Positions 44,232-54,794 of a stretch of DNA of 64,000 nt are shown here, piece by piece. The DNA comes from Macellibacteroides fermentans (GTDB lineage Bacteria > Bacteroidota > Bacteroidia > Bacteroidales > Tannerellaceae), in NCBI RefSeq assembly GCF_013409575.1, contig NZ_JACCCY010000002.1, positions 62,001-126,000 of the forward strand, written 5' to 3'. The notes beneath the pieces were generated by a model, which saw nothing but the letters and a program-made list of their open reading frames with translations, was not told the origin of the DNA and did not search any database. Position 1 is the first letter of the stretch. Every line of letters begins with the position of its first letter. Both the position numbers and the translations under genes were made by a program.

Positions 44232-46853
44232 TTATTTTAAGGCTGCGATACTTTCCTGCAAGCTGTTGATCTTGCTTTCGGCATCGGCCAGTTTCTTACG
44301 TTCCATCTCAATAACTTTGGCCGGAGCTTTGCCCACGAAGCTTTCGTTGCTCAGTTTTTTTAGTACCGATTCGCGGAAACCCTGCAGGTATACCAGCTCT
44401 TCGTTTAGTTTGGCAAGTTCTTCCTCAACATTCAACAATGAACCCAATGGTACTGCGTATTCGGTGGTGCGGACCAGGAACGAGCCTGCTCCGGCTGTTT
44501 TTTCGGCAACGCGGGTAATTTGGGTAAGGTTGCACATTTTGGTTATAACGGCATTGAAGCTGTCGTCGTGTTCTCCTACTATTTCAAGCGTAAGGGCATC
44601 TTTGTTAGGGATGTTCTTCTGCAAGCGTACCGAACGGACGCCGGCAATGATTTCCTTAACGATTTCGAATGCTCCGAGGAAGTTATTGTCTACCTGAGCC
44701 AACTGAGGCATCTGTTGCATCATGATGCTTTCGCCGTCGTTGCGGTTGTTGGTTGCCTGCCACAGCTCTTCCGTGATGAACGGCATAAAAGGATGTAGCA
44801 ATTTAAGCAGGTCATCGAAGAATCCCAGGGTGGCGTTGTAGGTCTGCTTGTCGATTGGCTGCTGATATCCCGGTTTTACCAACTCCAGGTACCAGGATGA
44901 AAACTCGTCCCAGAAGAGTTTGTATACTGCCATCATCGCTTCACTTAGTCGGTATTTGATGAATGAATCGTCTACTTCGGCAATGGTTTTGGCCAGCTGC
45001 ATCTGGAACCAGCGGATGGCTGTTGCAGAGGCTTCAGGTTGTTCGATGGTTTCGTCTACCGTCCATCCCTTAACCAAACGGAAGGCATTCCATATTTTGT
45101 TGTTGAAGTTACGTCCCTGTTCGCACAATGAATCATCAAACAGCACGTCGTTACCTGCAGGTGCTGCCATCATGAGTCCCATACGTACACCATCGGCTCC
45201 GTATTGTTCCATCAGGGTAATAGGATCTGGCGAGTTTCCGAGCGACTTGGACATTTTACGTCCCAGCTTGTCGCGTACAATACCTGTAAGGTATACATTA
45301 CGGAAAGGCATATCTCCCTTGTATTCGTAACCGGCAATGATCATACGTGCTACCCAGAAGAATAAGATATCCGGACCGGTTACCAGGTCGTTGGTGGGGT
45401 AGTAGTAATTGAGCTCTTCGTTGTTTTTGTCCATCACATTGCCGAATACCGACATAGGCCATAACCAGGAGGAGAACCAGGTGTCGAGGCAGTCGGAATC
45501 CTGACGCAGGTCTTCTGCCGTAAGCGATTGGTTTCCTGTTTTTTCCTTAGCCAGTTTAAGCGCTTCTTCCACAGTGGAGGCAACTACGTATCCTCCTTCG
45601 GGTAAGAAGTAGGCCGGAATGCGGTGTCCCCACCATAGCTGACGCGAAATACACCAGTCCTTTACATTCTCCATCCAGTGGCGGTAGGTGTTTTTGAATT
45701 TGGCAGGATGAAGCTTGATATCATCATTCATCACAGCATCCAGTGCCGGTTTGGCCAGATCGGTCATCTTCAGGAACCACTGCATGGATAATTTAGGTTC
45801 GATGGGTACATCGGTACGTTCGGAGTATCCAACTTTATTGTCGTAATCTTCCACCTTTTCCATCAAACCGGCTGCCAGCAGGTCTTTCTCAATCTTTTCG
45901 CGAACATCGAAACGATCCATACCGGCATACATTTCGCCATGTTGGTTCAGCGTTCCGTTGTCGTTGAATATATCTATGGTCTGCAAGTTGTACTTTTCGC
46001 CCAACATGTAGTCGTTCACATCGTGTGCAGGTGTAACCTTAAGGCATCCGGTACCGAATTCCATATCCACATAGTCGTCCATTATGATTGGTACGGCACG
46101 GTTGATTATGGGAACAAGCACTTTCTTCCCTTTAAGGAATTCAAAACGGGGATCGTTGGGATTCACACAAACGGCGGTATCACCTAAGATAGTCTCCGGA
46201 CGGGTTGTGGCAACTACAATGTACTTGCCTTCGCCTCCTTCAATCATATACCGGAGGTAATAGAGTTTACTGTGAACTTCTTTGTACACAACCTCTTCGT
46301 CCGAAAGGGCTGTAAGTGCCTTGGGGTCCCAGTTTACCATTCGTACACCGCGGTATATCAATCCTTTGTTGTACAGGTCGATAAATACATCGATTACACT
46401 TTCCGAACGAACATCGTCCATGGTGAAGGCGGTACGGTCCCAGTCGCAGGAAGCGCCCAGCTTTTTAAGCTGTTCCAGGATGATGCCCCCGTGCTTGTCT
46501 GTCCACTCCCAGGCATGCTTAAGGAAGTCTTCGCGGCTGAGGTCTGTTTTCTTAATGCCTTCCTGAGCCAGTTTATTAACCACTTTGGCTTCGGTGGCGA
46601 TAGAGGCATGGTCGGTACCCGGAACCCAGCAGGCGTTTTTGCCCATCATGCGGGCACGGCGCACCAGGATATCTTGTATCGTATTGTTAAGCATATGTCC
46701 CATGTGGAGTACACCGGTCACATTGGGTGGAGGAATTACAATTGTATAAGGTTCTCTGTCGTCTGGTTTCGACTTGAAGAACCCGTTGTCCAACCAATAC
46801 TTATACCATTTGTCTTCTACTTCCGCAGGATTATACTTACTTGCAATTTCCAT
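44232..46853 (-). CDS. valS: Valyl-tRNA synthetase
   Basis: Class I synthetase that charges tRNA-Val. It has the HIGH-type motif [13 protein letters not shown], the editing (CP1) domain ([16 protein letters not shown]), the KMSKS loop [11 protein letters not shown], the anticodon-binding domain and a C-terminal coiled coil ([20 protein letters not shown]). The start is set at [17 protein letters not shown] (46853); a longer frame to 46910 adds residues with no family match. At 873 residues the length is normal. A -7-like TACTTTTG lies at 46926-46919. Confidence 0.96.
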   Translation of the reverse strand: MEIASKYNPAEVEDKWYKYWLDNGFFKSKPDDREPYTIVIPPPNVTGVLHMGHMLNNTIQDILVRRARMMGKNACWVPGTDHASIATEAKVVNKLAQEGIKKTDLSREDFLKHAWEWTDKHGGIILEQLKKLGASCDWDRTAFTMDDVRSESVIDVFIDLYNKGLIYRGVRMVNWDPKALTALSDEEVVYKEVHSKLYYLRYMIEGGEGKYIVVATTRPETILGDTAVCVNPNDPRFEFLKGKKVLVPIINRAVPIIMDDYVDMEFGTGCLKVTPAHDVNDYMLGEKYNLQTIDIFNDNGTLNQHGEMYAGMDRFDVREKIEKDLLAAGLMEKVEDYDNKVGYSERTDVPIEPKLSMQWFLKMTDLAKPALDAVMNDDIKLHPAKFKNTYRHWMENVKDWCISRQLWWGHRIPAYFLPEGGYVVASTVEEALKLAKEKTGNQSLTAEDLRQDSDCLDTWFSSWLWPMSVFGNVMDKNNEELNYYYPTNDLVTGPDILFFWVARMIIAGYEYKGDMPFRNVYLTGIVRDKLGRKMSKSLGNSPDPITLMEQYGADGVRMGLMMAAPAGNDVLFDDSLCEQGRNFNNKIWNAFRLVKGWTVDETIEQPEASATAIRWFQMQLAKTIAEVDDSFIKYRLSEAMMAVYKLFWDEFSSWYLELVKPGYQQPIDKQTYNATLGFFDDLLKLLHPFMPFITEELWQATNNRNDGESIMMQQMPQLAQVDNNFLGAFEIVKEIIAGVRSVRLQKNIPNKDALTLEIVGEHDDSFNAVITKMCNLTQITRVAEKTAGAGSFLVRTTEYAVPLGSLLNVEEELAKLNEELVYLQGFRESVLKKLSNESFVGKAPAKVIEMERKKLADAESKINSLQESIAALK

Positions 46854-46997
46854 GATCCTATCTAATTCTTTATTTATTATACAATGTATATCGGGTACCT
46901 GAATGCCCAATTAATTTGCAAAAGTAAAAATAATATTTAAACGAATCTTTACGTGATGTATAACTTCTATTAATAAATCCTTAATTCCATCGTTTTA

Positions 46998-47028
46998 TTT
47001 GAGTTTTAACTGAATCATCGTACCTTTG
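46998..47028 (+). promoter_or_regulatory. Bacteroidetes-type promoter of the pseudouridine synthase gene
   Basis: -33 TTTG (46998-47001) and -7 TACCTTTG (47021-47028) are 19 bp apart, an exact fit to the consensus, 18 bp before the ATG. Confidence 0.75.
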
Positions 47029-47046
47029 TAAGCTATTAAACTGAAT

Positions 47047-47964
47047 ATGAAACAAAGACGTTACACGGCGAAAGCTAAATCTCGTTCGGCCTCTTCGAAA
47101 GGAAGGCTTGTTACGGTAAATGAAGATACAACCTTGCTGCCTTTTCTATTTGAGTTGTTGAAAGAGCAGAGTAAAAGTTCTGTTAAAAGTATATTGGCCA
47201 ACCGCCAGATTTCCGTAAACGGAAGAACAACTACGCAATTTGATACCCCGCTTAGATCGGGCGATGAAGTGAGAATCAGCTTTCAACGGGGCAGGGAGGA
47301 TTTCCGTCACCCGATGCTAAGGCTGGTATGGGAAGACGATTCCCTGATTGTTGTTGATAAGCGGAACGGTCTTTTGTCTATGGCAACAGATAAGATAAAA
47401 GAAAAAACAGCTTATCATCTGTTGAGTGATTATGTAAAAAAGCTTGATCCGGCCAACAAAATATTTATCTTACATCGCCTGGACCGTGATACTTCGGGCT
47501 TGATGATGTTTGCCAAAACCAGGAAAGCCCAGCAGATATTGCAGTCTAACTGGAATGAAATGATTACGGAAAGAAGTTATGTGGCCGTTGTAGAAGGAAA
47601 GCCAGCCAAGGAAATGGATTTGCTTACCTCTTTTTTAGTCGAGAATTCAGCCATGAAGGTCTATGTAAGTACACAAGGTGACGGTCAGGAGGCTATCACC
47701 CGCTATAAAGTACTTAAAAGTACGAACCAGTATTCTTTGTTGCAACTTGACCTGGAAACCGGACGAAAGAATCAGATCCGTGCACAGTTGGAGTCGATAG
47801 GTCACCCCATAGCTGGAGATGAAAAGTACGGAGCGGCTTCGAATCCGGCCGGACGATTGGCATTGCACGCGCGCAAACTGTGTTTTATTCATCCAGAAAC
47901 AGGTGAAGAGTTGCGTTTTGAAACAGCTATACCGTCCATTTTCAATGCGATAGTTAAACAATAA
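47047..47964 (+). CDS. RluA-family RNA pseudouridine synthase, 305 aa
   Basis: An S4 RNA-binding domain (about 40-90: QSKSSVKSILANRQISVNGR) precedes the catalytic domain with HRLDRDTSGLMMF, whose aspartate is the family's catalytic residue, and RKNQIRAQLESIGHPIAGDE. It modifies uridines in rRNA or tRNA; the exact site cannot be predicted. It is divergent from valS with its own promoter. Confidence 0.93.
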   Translation: MKQRRYTAKAKSRSASSKGRLVTVNEDTTLLPFLFELLKEQSKSSVKSILANRQISVNGRTTTQFDTPLRSGDEVRISFQRGREDFRHPMLRLVWEDDSLIVVDKRNGLLSMATDKIKEKTAYHLLSDYVKKLDPANKIFILHRLDRDTSGLMMFAKTRKAQQILQSNWNEMITERSYVAVVEGKPAKEMDLLTSFLVENSAMKVYVSTQGDGQEAITRYKVLKSTNQYSLLQLDLETGRKNQIRAQLESIGHPIAGDEKYGAASNPAGRLALHARKLCFIHPETGEELRFETAIPSIFNAIVKQ

Positions 47965-48001
47965 ACAGTTCCATTTGTTTTTTACGAATAAATAAGACCC
48001 T

Positions 48002-50056
48002 ATGAAGAGAGTATTTAGTACATTGTTGATGAGTTTTATGTTTCTGGCTGTGCAAGCTCAGATTCACACTCCTGTTAAATGGAAAATTAAACTGGAGGAT
48101 TCCGGTAAACCAGAAAAAGAGATTGTGTTTACTGCTGTGGCCGATAAAGGATGGCATCTGTATGACATGAATCTTCCGGCTGGAGGACCTGTATCTACAT
48201 CCATTACGTACGAAACAATGAAAGGTGCCGAGTTGGTTGGAAAGGCCGTATCTTCTGTAGCTCCCACTTCTGTATACGACGAATTGTTTGCAATGAATCT
48301 TCGCTGGTATAGCGGTACGGTTACGTTTACACAAAAAATTAAAGTGACGGATGCCAAGGCTTTCAAGCTTGCCGGCGAACTTGAATTTATGGCTTGTAAC
48401 GACGAAACATGTCTGCCTCCCGAACGGGTGGAATTTTCGTTTAACCGTAAAAATATAACCATGACGGATGCACCTGTTGTAGCTGTTGAAAGTAATGATC
48501 AGGCTGCCGCGGACAGTCTTGCAATTGCGCAGGGTGCCGATTCTTTATCGGTTACGGCTGACGGAGAGAATGCGGGACAGCTGGTGAATCCAACTAAAAT
48601 AGCCGAGGCTTTGTCTGACAACGTGGATCTGTGGACTCCGGTGATAGATGAGCTGAAGGCTTTTGGTGAGAGCCCGCTGGACGGCACGGATTCGAGTCTG
48701 CTTTTCATTTTTCTTGCCGGTTTTGCCGGTGGATTCATTGCGCTGCTGACGCCTTGCGTGTGGCCAATGATTCCGATGACTGTAAGCTTTTTCCTGAAGA
48801 GGACCAAAAATAAGAAGAAGGCTATCAAGGATGCGGTGATGTACGGGGTTTCCATCATTGTAATCTATCTGGTGTTGGGATTACTGATCACTGGTATTTT
48901 CGGTGCCAGTGCGTTGAACGACCTTTCTACAAATGCCGTATTCAATTTGCTTTTCTTTGCCTTGCTGGTGTTGTTTGCTGTTTCATTCTTTGGTGCTTTC
49001 GAGATGGTTTTGCCTTCGTCGTGGACCAATAAACTGGATGCTAAAGCGGATTCCACTTCCGGAATTTTGAGTATATTCTTCATGGCCTTTACCTTGGCTT
49101 TGGTTTCGTTCTCTTGTACCGGACCGATTATCGGTACGTTGCTGGTACAGGCGGCATCTATGGGATCTATTGTTGCTCCGGCTGTAGGAATGTTTGGTTT
49201 CGCCTTTGCGCTGGCTATTCCTTTCAGTGTTTTTGCCATCTTCCCCAATATGCTTCAGAGTATGCCTAAATCCGGTGGTTGGCTTAATTCTGTAAAGGTG
49301 GTGTTGGGCTTCCTGGAGCTTGCGTTGGCATTGAAGTTCTTCTCGGTGGCCGACCTTGCTTATGGATGGCGTATCCTGGACCGCGAAACGTTCCTTGTCT
49401 TGTGGATTGTTATTTTTGCTATGCTGGGCTTTTACCTGTTGGGTAAGATTCGTTTTAGTCACGATAGCGAATTAAAATATGTTTCTGTTCCGCGTCTCTT
49501 TATGGCAATTATCTCGTTGGCTTTTGCTGTTTATATGGTACCGGGACTTTGGGGTGCTCCTCTTAAATCGATCAGTGCTTTTGCTCCTCCTTTGTATACG
49601 CAGGATTTCAATTTATACGAAGACGAGGTTCATGCTCAGTTTGACGATTACGAAGCTGGTATGGCTTATGCCAAAAAGAATAATAAACCGGTAATGATCG
49701 ATTTCTCTGGTTATGGTTGTGTAAATTGCCGTAAGATGGAGGCTTCGGTTTGGACTAATCCGGGCGTGAAGCAAATTATTGAGAATGATTATGTGCTTAT
49801 TACGCTGTTTGTAGATGATAAAACGAAGTTACCGGAAGTTATCGAGATAGAGGAACATGGTAAAACAAGAAAACTGAAAACAGTAGGGGATAAGTGGAGC
49901 TACTTGCAGCGTAGCAAGTTTGGCGCCAATGCACAACCTTTCTATGTATTGCTTGATAACAACGGAAAGCCGTTGTCTCATTCTTATGCTTACGATGAAG
50001 ATGTAAATAAGTATATTCAATTTTTACAGGGCGGATTAAAGAATTACAAGAAGTAA
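48002..50056 (+). CDS. dsbD: Thiol:disulfide interchange protein DsbD
   Basis: 684 residues carrying reducing power from cytoplasmic thioredoxin to the periplasm. Signal peptide (FMFLAVQAQ), N-terminal periplasmic domain with a Cys pair (ACNDETCLPPE), then about eight membrane helices beginning LFIFLAGFAGGFIALLTPCV, with the second cysteine in SFSCTGPIIG. The C-terminal thioredoxin domain has GYGCVNCRKME. Two bases separate it from mazG, so they may be co-transcribed. Confidence 0.93.
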   Translation: MKRVFSTLLMSFMFLAVQAQIHTPVKWKIKLEDSGKPEKEIVFTAVADKGWHLYDMNLPAGGPVSTSITYETMKGAELVGKAVSSVAPTSVYDELFAMNLRWYSGTVTFTQKIKVTDAKAFKLAGELEFMACNDETCLPPERVEFSFNRKNITMTDAPVVAVESNDQAAADSLAIAQGADSLSVTADGENAGQLVNPTKIAEALSDNVDLWTPVIDELKAFGESPLDGTDSSLLFIFLAGFAGGFIALLTPCVWPMIPMTVSFFLKRTKNKKKAIKDAVMYGVSIIVIYLVLGLLITGIFGASALNDLSTNAVFNLLFFALLVLFAVSFFGAFEMVLPSSWTNKLDAKADSTSGILSIFFMAFTLALVSFSCTGPIIGTLLVQAASMGSIVAPAVGMFGFAFALAIPFSVFAIFPNMLQSMPKSGGWLNSVKVVLGFLELALALKFFSVADLAYGWRILDRETFLVLWIVIFAMLGFYLLGKIRFSHDSELKYVSVPRLFMAIISLAFAVYMVPGLWGAPLKSISAFAPPLYTQDFNLYEDEVHAQFDDYEAGMAYAKKNNKPVMIDFSGYGCVNCRKMEASVWTNPGVKQIIENDYVLITLFVDDKTKLPEVIEIEEHGKTRKLKTVGDKWSYLQRSKFGANAQPFYVLLDNNGKPLSHSYAYDEDVNKYIQFLQGGLKNYKK

Positions 50057-50057
50057 G

Positions 50058-50843
50058 ATGAGTACAAGAGAGGAAAAAATGGAGGCTTTTGGCCGCTTGT
50101 TGGATATTATGGATGAACTTAGGGAGAAATGTCCCTGGGACCGCAAGCAGACGAATGAGAGTCTGCGTACCAACACCATCGAAGAGACTTACGAATTGTG
50201 CGACGCGATTATCAGGGACGACAATACCGAAATAAAGAAGGAGTTGGGCGACTTGTTACTGCATATCGTCTTTTATGCCAAGATTGCTGAAGAGAAAGAG
50301 GCATTTGATATAAAAGGGGTATGCGATAGTTTGTGCAAAAAACTTATCTACCGTCACCCACATGTGTTTGGCGATGCTCAGGCAGATACAGCCAAGAAGG
50401 TTGAGCAGAGCTGGGAGCAGCTTAAATTGAAGGAAAAAGGAGGGAATAAAACGGTTCTTGAAGGTGTTCCTGCTTCGCTTCCTTCAGTGGTGAAGGCTCA
50501 TCGTATGCAGGATAAGGCACGTAATGTGGGTTTCGACTGGGAGCAACGTGAACAGGTCTGGGACAAGGTTCTGGAAGAGTTTACGGAGTTGAAGGACGAA
50601 ATAAAAAAGATGGACGCAGATAAGATGGAAAACGAATTCGGAGATCTTTTCTTTAGTCTCATCAATGCGGCCCGTTTGTATAAGATTAATCCGGATAATG
50701 CGTTGGAACGAACCAATCAGAAGTTTTTACGCCGGTTTAATTATCTCGAATCTCAAACCATTCAACAGGGGCGTTCATTAAAGGATATGTCTTTGGAAGA
50801 TATGGATAAAATCTGGGATGAGGCCAAGGCAATGGGTATGTAA
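50058..50843 (+). CDS. mazG: Nucleoside triphosphate pyrophosphohydrolase MazG
   Basis: 261 residues with two MazG domains. The first has REKCPWDRKQTNESLRTNTI and EETYELCDAI with ELGDLLLHIVFYA; the second has EFTELKDEIK and NEFGDLFFSLINAARLY. The Glu/Asp residues bind magnesium. It hydrolyses non-canonical or excess NTPs to NMP and pyrophosphate. Confidence 0.93.
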   Translation: MSTREEKMEAFGRLLDIMDELREKCPWDRKQTNESLRTNTIEETYELCDAIIRDDNTEIKKELGDLLLHIVFYAKIAEEKEAFDIKGVCDSLCKKLIYRHPHVFGDAQADTAKKVEQSWEQLKLKEKGGNKTVLEGVPASLPSVVKAHRMQDKARNVGFDWEQREQVWDKVLEEFTELKDEIKKMDADKMENEFGDLFFSLINAARLYKINPDNALERTNQKFLRRFNYLESQTIQQGRSLKDMSLEDMDKIWDEAKAMGM

Positions 50844-50863
50844 TTTTCGATTATAGTATAGAT

Positions 50864-50896
50864 AAACGGGTTGTCGCCAAGAGTGATAACCCGTTT
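50864..50896 (+). terminator. Terminator after mazG
   Basis: AAACGGGTT and AACCCGTTT with a 15-nt loop, followed by a T run. Confidence 0.8.
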
Positions 50897-51039
50897 TTTT
50901 ATGCGCTGGAATAGGTTGTCTTATTTATTATCTTTTTTCTATGAAATTAAATGTTTATTAATGGATAATGTATATGAAAAAGATTACATTTGTTGTCAAT
51001 ACTTGACTAATGATTTACCTCACCCTAATTCGGAAAATT

Positions 51040-52386
51040 ATGAATAAAAGAGCTTTGTATTGTACAGTGATTTGTTTGTACCTTTCTTTTTCTGGCTTTG
51101 CTCAGGTTTATGAGGACTTTAATCTGAGCGAATATGTAACCCCTGATATCGTAAGATCTCAATTGGATTTCTCTTTAAGGACTGCCGGTTCTTTTACTGA
51201 TAACGAAACATCAAAAAATGATTTGTTTAGAATTAATGGCGATCTAAATACAGCCTTTGATAAATATAAGAATACACGACCTTATTGGAATAGGCAAATG
51301 CTTGTTGTTGGTATGTCCGGCAATTATAGAAATGAGTTGAAAGAGAAAAACAGTGACTACGGACTTACATTTAATTATCAGAACGTAAACCGGTTTTATA
51401 CGAGCGACATGCGTTTCTTTGAAGTATCTCCTTCCGTAGATGTTCAGTTGCTTGGCTATAAAACAGGCGGTTTGTTGGTTGATGTTAAGACTCATAACAA
51501 TAGTTATTACGCAAATATCCCAATGTCGGTGGGAAAAGGCAGGATTGAGCAGGTGGAGGATGCCCGTCAGGCGATTTACATCCTGGAGAATCTGGATAAA
51601 CAGGGTGTGCTGAACCGGAAACTGACCACAGAAGAGATTCATGCATTTGCTCAAACCATTTCAACTGTCAAAAATAAACGTTTTCTGGATGCCCGGTTGC
51701 GTATGATTGATGAGATTACGACCGTTGATTCAGTTCTAGTAAATATGGGTGTGCTTTCGTCCGGTGGAGCTCCTTACTTTACTACCTTATATGATTATTG
51801 GATGTACGGAGATCTTTTCAGCCGGGGATCGGGTACGGTTTACAAAGTGGGATTAACTCCGTTTATTAATCATCGCAACTATAATAATGTATCCGATCTT
51901 CAATCCGTAAAATTAACAGGTACAGGTGTTACTGCGAAACTCTCGTACGAAAATGAAAAACCTTTGAATTTATATTGGCAGCAGAGTATATGGGCAGAAG
52001 CTTCCGGAAGTTATTGGCATAGTAAAATAAATTTACCTTCTGATAACACCTCCCATATGGTGGATATGGGACTCAATGGAAGATACACTTTAGGGTATTA
52101 CCCCACATCGCGGACCAATGTGAATTTTGGATTTGATGAGAGTCTTTATTGGGGTCAAAGAACCTATAAAGATACACCTGAACCCAACGATAAGTATACC
52201 TTTCTGACATCGTATACAGGTGCGTTTGTTGATTTATATTATTATATTTCTCCCCAATTCAGATTTGCACTGAATGCCAATCTCGGTTTAAGATATACAG
52301 ATAATATCAAACCAAAACAAGATGATCCAAAGAATCTGATGTGGACCGGCAACTTTGTGGCAAAGCTTACCTATTCGCTGTTTTGA
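51040..52386 (+). CDS. Outer membrane beta-barrel protein, 448 aa
   Basis: The start at 51040 (MNKRALYCTVICLYLSF) gives a normal signal peptide; the longer frame begins at 51010. The body is rich in alternating aromatic strands (DYGLTFNYQNVNRFYTSDMR, LRYTDNIKPKQ) and ends in FVAKLTYSLF, a typical barrel-closing C-terminus with a terminal phenylalanine. Function unknown. Confidence 0.7.
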   Translation: MNKRALYCTVICLYLSFSGFAQVYEDFNLSEYVTPDIVRSQLDFSLRTAGSFTDNETSKNDLFRINGDLNTAFDKYKNTRPYWNRQMLVVGMSGNYRNELKEKNSDYGLTFNYQNVNRFYTSDMRFFEVSPSVDVQLLGYKTGGLLVDVKTHNNSYYANIPMSVGKGRIEQVEDARQAIYILENLDKQGVLNRKLTTEEIHAFAQTISTVKNKRFLDARLRMIDEITTVDSVLVNMGVLSSGGAPYFTTLYDYWMYGDLFSRGSGTVYKVGLTPFINHRNYNNVSDLQSVKLTGTGVTAKLSYENEKPLNLYWQQSIWAEASGSYWHSKINLPSDNTSHMVDMGLNGRYTLGYYPTSRTNVNFGFDESLYWGQRTYKDTPEPNDKYTFLTSYTGAFVDLYYYISPQFRFALNANLGLRYTDNIKPKQDDPKNLMWTGNFVAKLTYSLF

Positions 52387-52455
52387 GTGGGTACTGAAAA
52401 ATTGGTTTATACTTTGTATTTGTTGGTTTGATAGTTATAATCTTGTTATTAATGA

Positions 52456-52489
52456 AAAATCCCTGAAAGTTTTATCTTTCAGGGATTTT
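52456..52489. terminator. Terminator between barrel gene and tRNA-Phe
   Basis: AAAATCCCTGAAAG (52456-52469) pairs with CTTTCAGGGATTTT (52476-52489) around a 6-nt loop. It serves both directions. Confidence 0.85.
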
Positions 52490-52506
52490 ATCTTATTCTT
52501 TGCATG

Positions 52507-52579
52507 TGGTGCCACCAGGAATCGAACCGGGGACACAAGGATTTTCAGTCCTTTGCTCTACCAACTGAGCTATGGCACC
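52507..52579 (-). tRNA. tRNA-Phe (anticodon GAA)
   Basis: Cloverleaf with acceptor GGTGCCA/TGGCACC, D arm AGCTCAGTTGGTAGAGC, anticodon stem AAGGA/TCCTT around CTGAAAA, and T arm GGTTCGATTCC. The promoter -7 element TATCTTTG is at 52606-52599. Confidence 0.96.
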
Positions 52580-52646
52580 ATCGTTTTCATTACGGGTGCA
52601 AAGATAGGGAGATTTTTTAATTCTGCAATAGTTTCATTAAAATTAT

Positions 52647-53678
52647 TTACTCTTTTAAGGAGTTCCATCCCTGTGCAATTAACTCAATTTCGTTTCCATC
52701 GCGTGTTACCATGTAATTTCCCAGAGAAGCGTTGGTCACATGTCCGATTACTTTAACACCTTTCATCTCTGAAACCTTGTCGTGACAGGTAAGGGGTACT
52801 GTAAACAGCAACTCATAGTCTTCACCTCCGTTCAAAGCAGTTGTTACAAGATTCATGTTAAACTGTTCCGCCATAGCTGCTGTCTGATAATCAATCGGAA
52901 TGCGCTCTTCGTAAATACGGCAGCCTGTATTACTTTGTTTTGAGATGTGAAGCAATTCTGACGATAAACCGTCGGAAACGTCAATCATAGCTGTAGGCAC
53001 AATTCCGGCCAGCGCAAGTTGTTCAACTATATCTTTGCGGGCTTCGGGTTTAAGTTGGCGCTCCAGTATATATTCCTTGCCGGAAAAGTCTGGAGTGAAT
53101 TCTTTTTCACCCTTGAACAATTGTCTTTCTCTTTCAAGCAATTGTAATCCCATATAAGCTGCTCCAAGATCGCCGGAAACACATATAAGATCTGTTTCTT
53201 TTGCGCCGCTTCTATAGACTACCTTTTCCTTTTCTGCTTCACCAATACAAGTGATGCTGATTGCCATTCCGGTAAGAGAGGCGGATGTGTCTCCCCCTAC
53301 GATATCTACACCGTATATATCGCATGCAAGCTGAAGACCGTCATAAAAAGATTCCAGGTCTTCCACGCTGAACCGTTTGGATATACCCAGGGATACAGTA
53401 ATCTGTTTAGGGGTTCCGTTCATGGCGTAAATGTCTGAGAAGTTTACAACTGCAGCTTTGTATCCAAGATGTTTCAGCGGACAATACATCAAATTGAAAT
53501 GAATACCTTCAAGCAACAAATCGGTTGTAACAAGAGTCTGCTTGTCTTTGTAATCAAGTACTGCGGCATCGTCTCCCACACCTTTTATACTGGTAGCATT
53601 TTTTAGTTGTATTCTTTGTGTAAGATGGTCGATAAGGCCGAATTCTCCTAAAGTTGCTATTTCTGTTCTTTTGCTCAT
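52647..53678 (-). CDS. thiL: Thiamine-monophosphate kinase
   Basis: 343 residues. It phosphorylates thiamine monophosphate to the diphosphate cofactor. The N-terminal start SKRTEIATLGEFGLIDHLT is typical, followed by GVGDDAAVLDYKDKQTLVTT (metal-binding aspartates), IYAMNGTPKQITVSLGI and GGDTSASLTGMAISITCIGE. First of a minus-strand region also containing lpxK and sppA; 4 bp separate it from lpxK, which lies upstream in transcription. Confidence 0.93.
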   Translation of the reverse strand: MSKRTEIATLGEFGLIDHLTQRIQLKNATSIKGVGDDAAVLDYKDKQTLVTTDLLLEGIHFNLMYCPLKHLGYKAAVVNFSDIYAMNGTPKQITVSLGISKRFSVEDLESFYDGLQLACDIYGVDIVGGDTSASLTGMAISITCIGEAEKEKVVYRSGAKETDLICVSGDLGAAYMGLQLLERERQLFKGEKEFTPDFSGKEYILERQLKPEARKDIVEQLALAGIVPTAMIDVSDGLSSELLHISKQSNTGCRIYEERIPIDYQTAAMAEQFNMNLVTTALNGGEDYELLFTVPLTCHDKVSEMKGVKVIGHVTNASLGNYMVTRDGNEIELIAQGWNSLKE

Positions 53679-53682
53679 TTGC

Positions 53683-54789
53683 TTAACGGTAAATATTGTT
53701 TTTGTAAAATGTAGTAATATGTTTTAATATCATATCATCAAATTCGTCTCCTTTATCCAAATCAAACTTAATCCTGATGGGAAGATAAAAGAGATTGTCT
53801 TTCCACTCCTCCGGAACCAATTTGTTGTCCACCAGTCTGGCTGCATCTTTCTCTGTTACAATCAGGAACTTGCGTTCAGTCTTTATCAGGTCTAGTGTAG
53901 TCTTGATTTTTTTTACATCCTGCAGCGAGAAGTCGTGATGATCTGGGAACTGTATTGAGAGTACTTTACCCGGATACTTCCTTATCTCGTCGTAGAAACT
54001 GCCAGGAGAGGCAATTCCTGATACAACAACGCATGTATCATTTGCCCGTATATCCGAAAGGTGCATTCTATTCTTGTGATTTCCAAATACAGGAATAAGC
54101 TCGTCGTAGCTTATTTCGGTGAAAAACACTTTTTGATGGGCCACCAGATGCATATCTTCCTCTATGATACGGTATTCGATTGGCTTTAAATCGGGCTTGC
54201 ATTTGGTGACTATCACAACGTCGGCCCGTCGTTTTCCTGAAATTGGTTCGCGCAATAATCCCACAGGGAGTAACTTATCCCAACGAAAAAGACGGTCGTA
54301 CGCTGTAAGCAAAATACTGAATGACGGTGTAACATACCGGTGTTGAAATGCATCATCCAACAAAATGACTTCGGGCCTTTCCTTTTCAGGGAGAGCCAGA
54401 AGCCTCTTGATTCCATTACGCCTGTCGGCATCAACAGCTACGGTAACCATCGGAAATTTTCGTTTCATTTGTAAAGGCTCGTCCCCTATCTGCCAGCTTG
54501 TACTATGTTCGTCTGCCAGAATAAAGCCTTTGGTTTTTCGTTTATACCCCCTGCTGAGTACTGCAATACGGTATGCAGGTTGCAACAACCTGATGAGATA
54601 CTCGGTATGAGGCGTTTTTCCTGTTCCTCCAACTGTTAAGTTGCCGATACATAGAACAGGAACAGGGAATTGTTCCGTTGGTAACAATCCCCAGTCAAAT
54701 AATTGATTCCTGCATCTTACCCCTAATCCATATAGGAATGAAAAAGGAGCTAATAAATGGTTGATTTTTCTTGTGTTGTCTGTCGGCAT
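53683..54789 (-). CDS. lpxK: Tetraacyldisaccharide 4'-kinase
   Basis: 368 residues. It adds the 4' phosphate in lipid A synthesis at the inner membrane. The Walker A loop is CIGNLTVGGTGKTPHTEYLI, and the substrate segment LSRGYKRKTKGF and LLDDAFQHRYV are characteristic. It lies 5 bp from sppA and 4 bp from thiL, so the three genes form one operon. Confidence 0.95.
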   Translation of the reverse strand: MPTDNTRKINHLLAPFSFLYGLGVRCRNQLFDWGLLPTEQFPVPVLCIGNLTVGGTGKTPHTEYLIRLLQPAYRIAVLSRGYKRKTKGFILADEHSTSWQIGDEPLQMKRKFPMVTVAVDADRRNGIKRLLALPEKERPEVILLDDAFQHRYVTPSFSILLTAYDRLFRWDKLLPVGLLREPISGKRRADVVIVTKCKPDLKPIEYRIIEEDMHLVAHQKVFFTEISYDELIPVFGNHKNRMHLSDIRANDTCVVVSGIASPGSFYDEIRKYPGKVLSIQFPDHHDFSLQDVKKIKTTLDLIKTERKFLIVTEKDAARLVDNKLVPEEWKDNLFYLPIRIKFDLDKGDEFDDMILKHITTFYKNNIYR

Positions 54790-54794
54790 GTCTT

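Noticed and set aside
46854-46910. Longer N-terminus of valyl-tRNA synthetase
   Set aside because: The added residues resemble no Val[14 protein letters not shown] is the usual beginning.
47647-47961. Long antisense frames opposite conserved genes (for example here, 997-aa-scale shadows over dsbD, leuC and the esterase)
   Set aside because: They mirror codon structure of well-supported genes and have no motif, ribosome site or promoter of their own.
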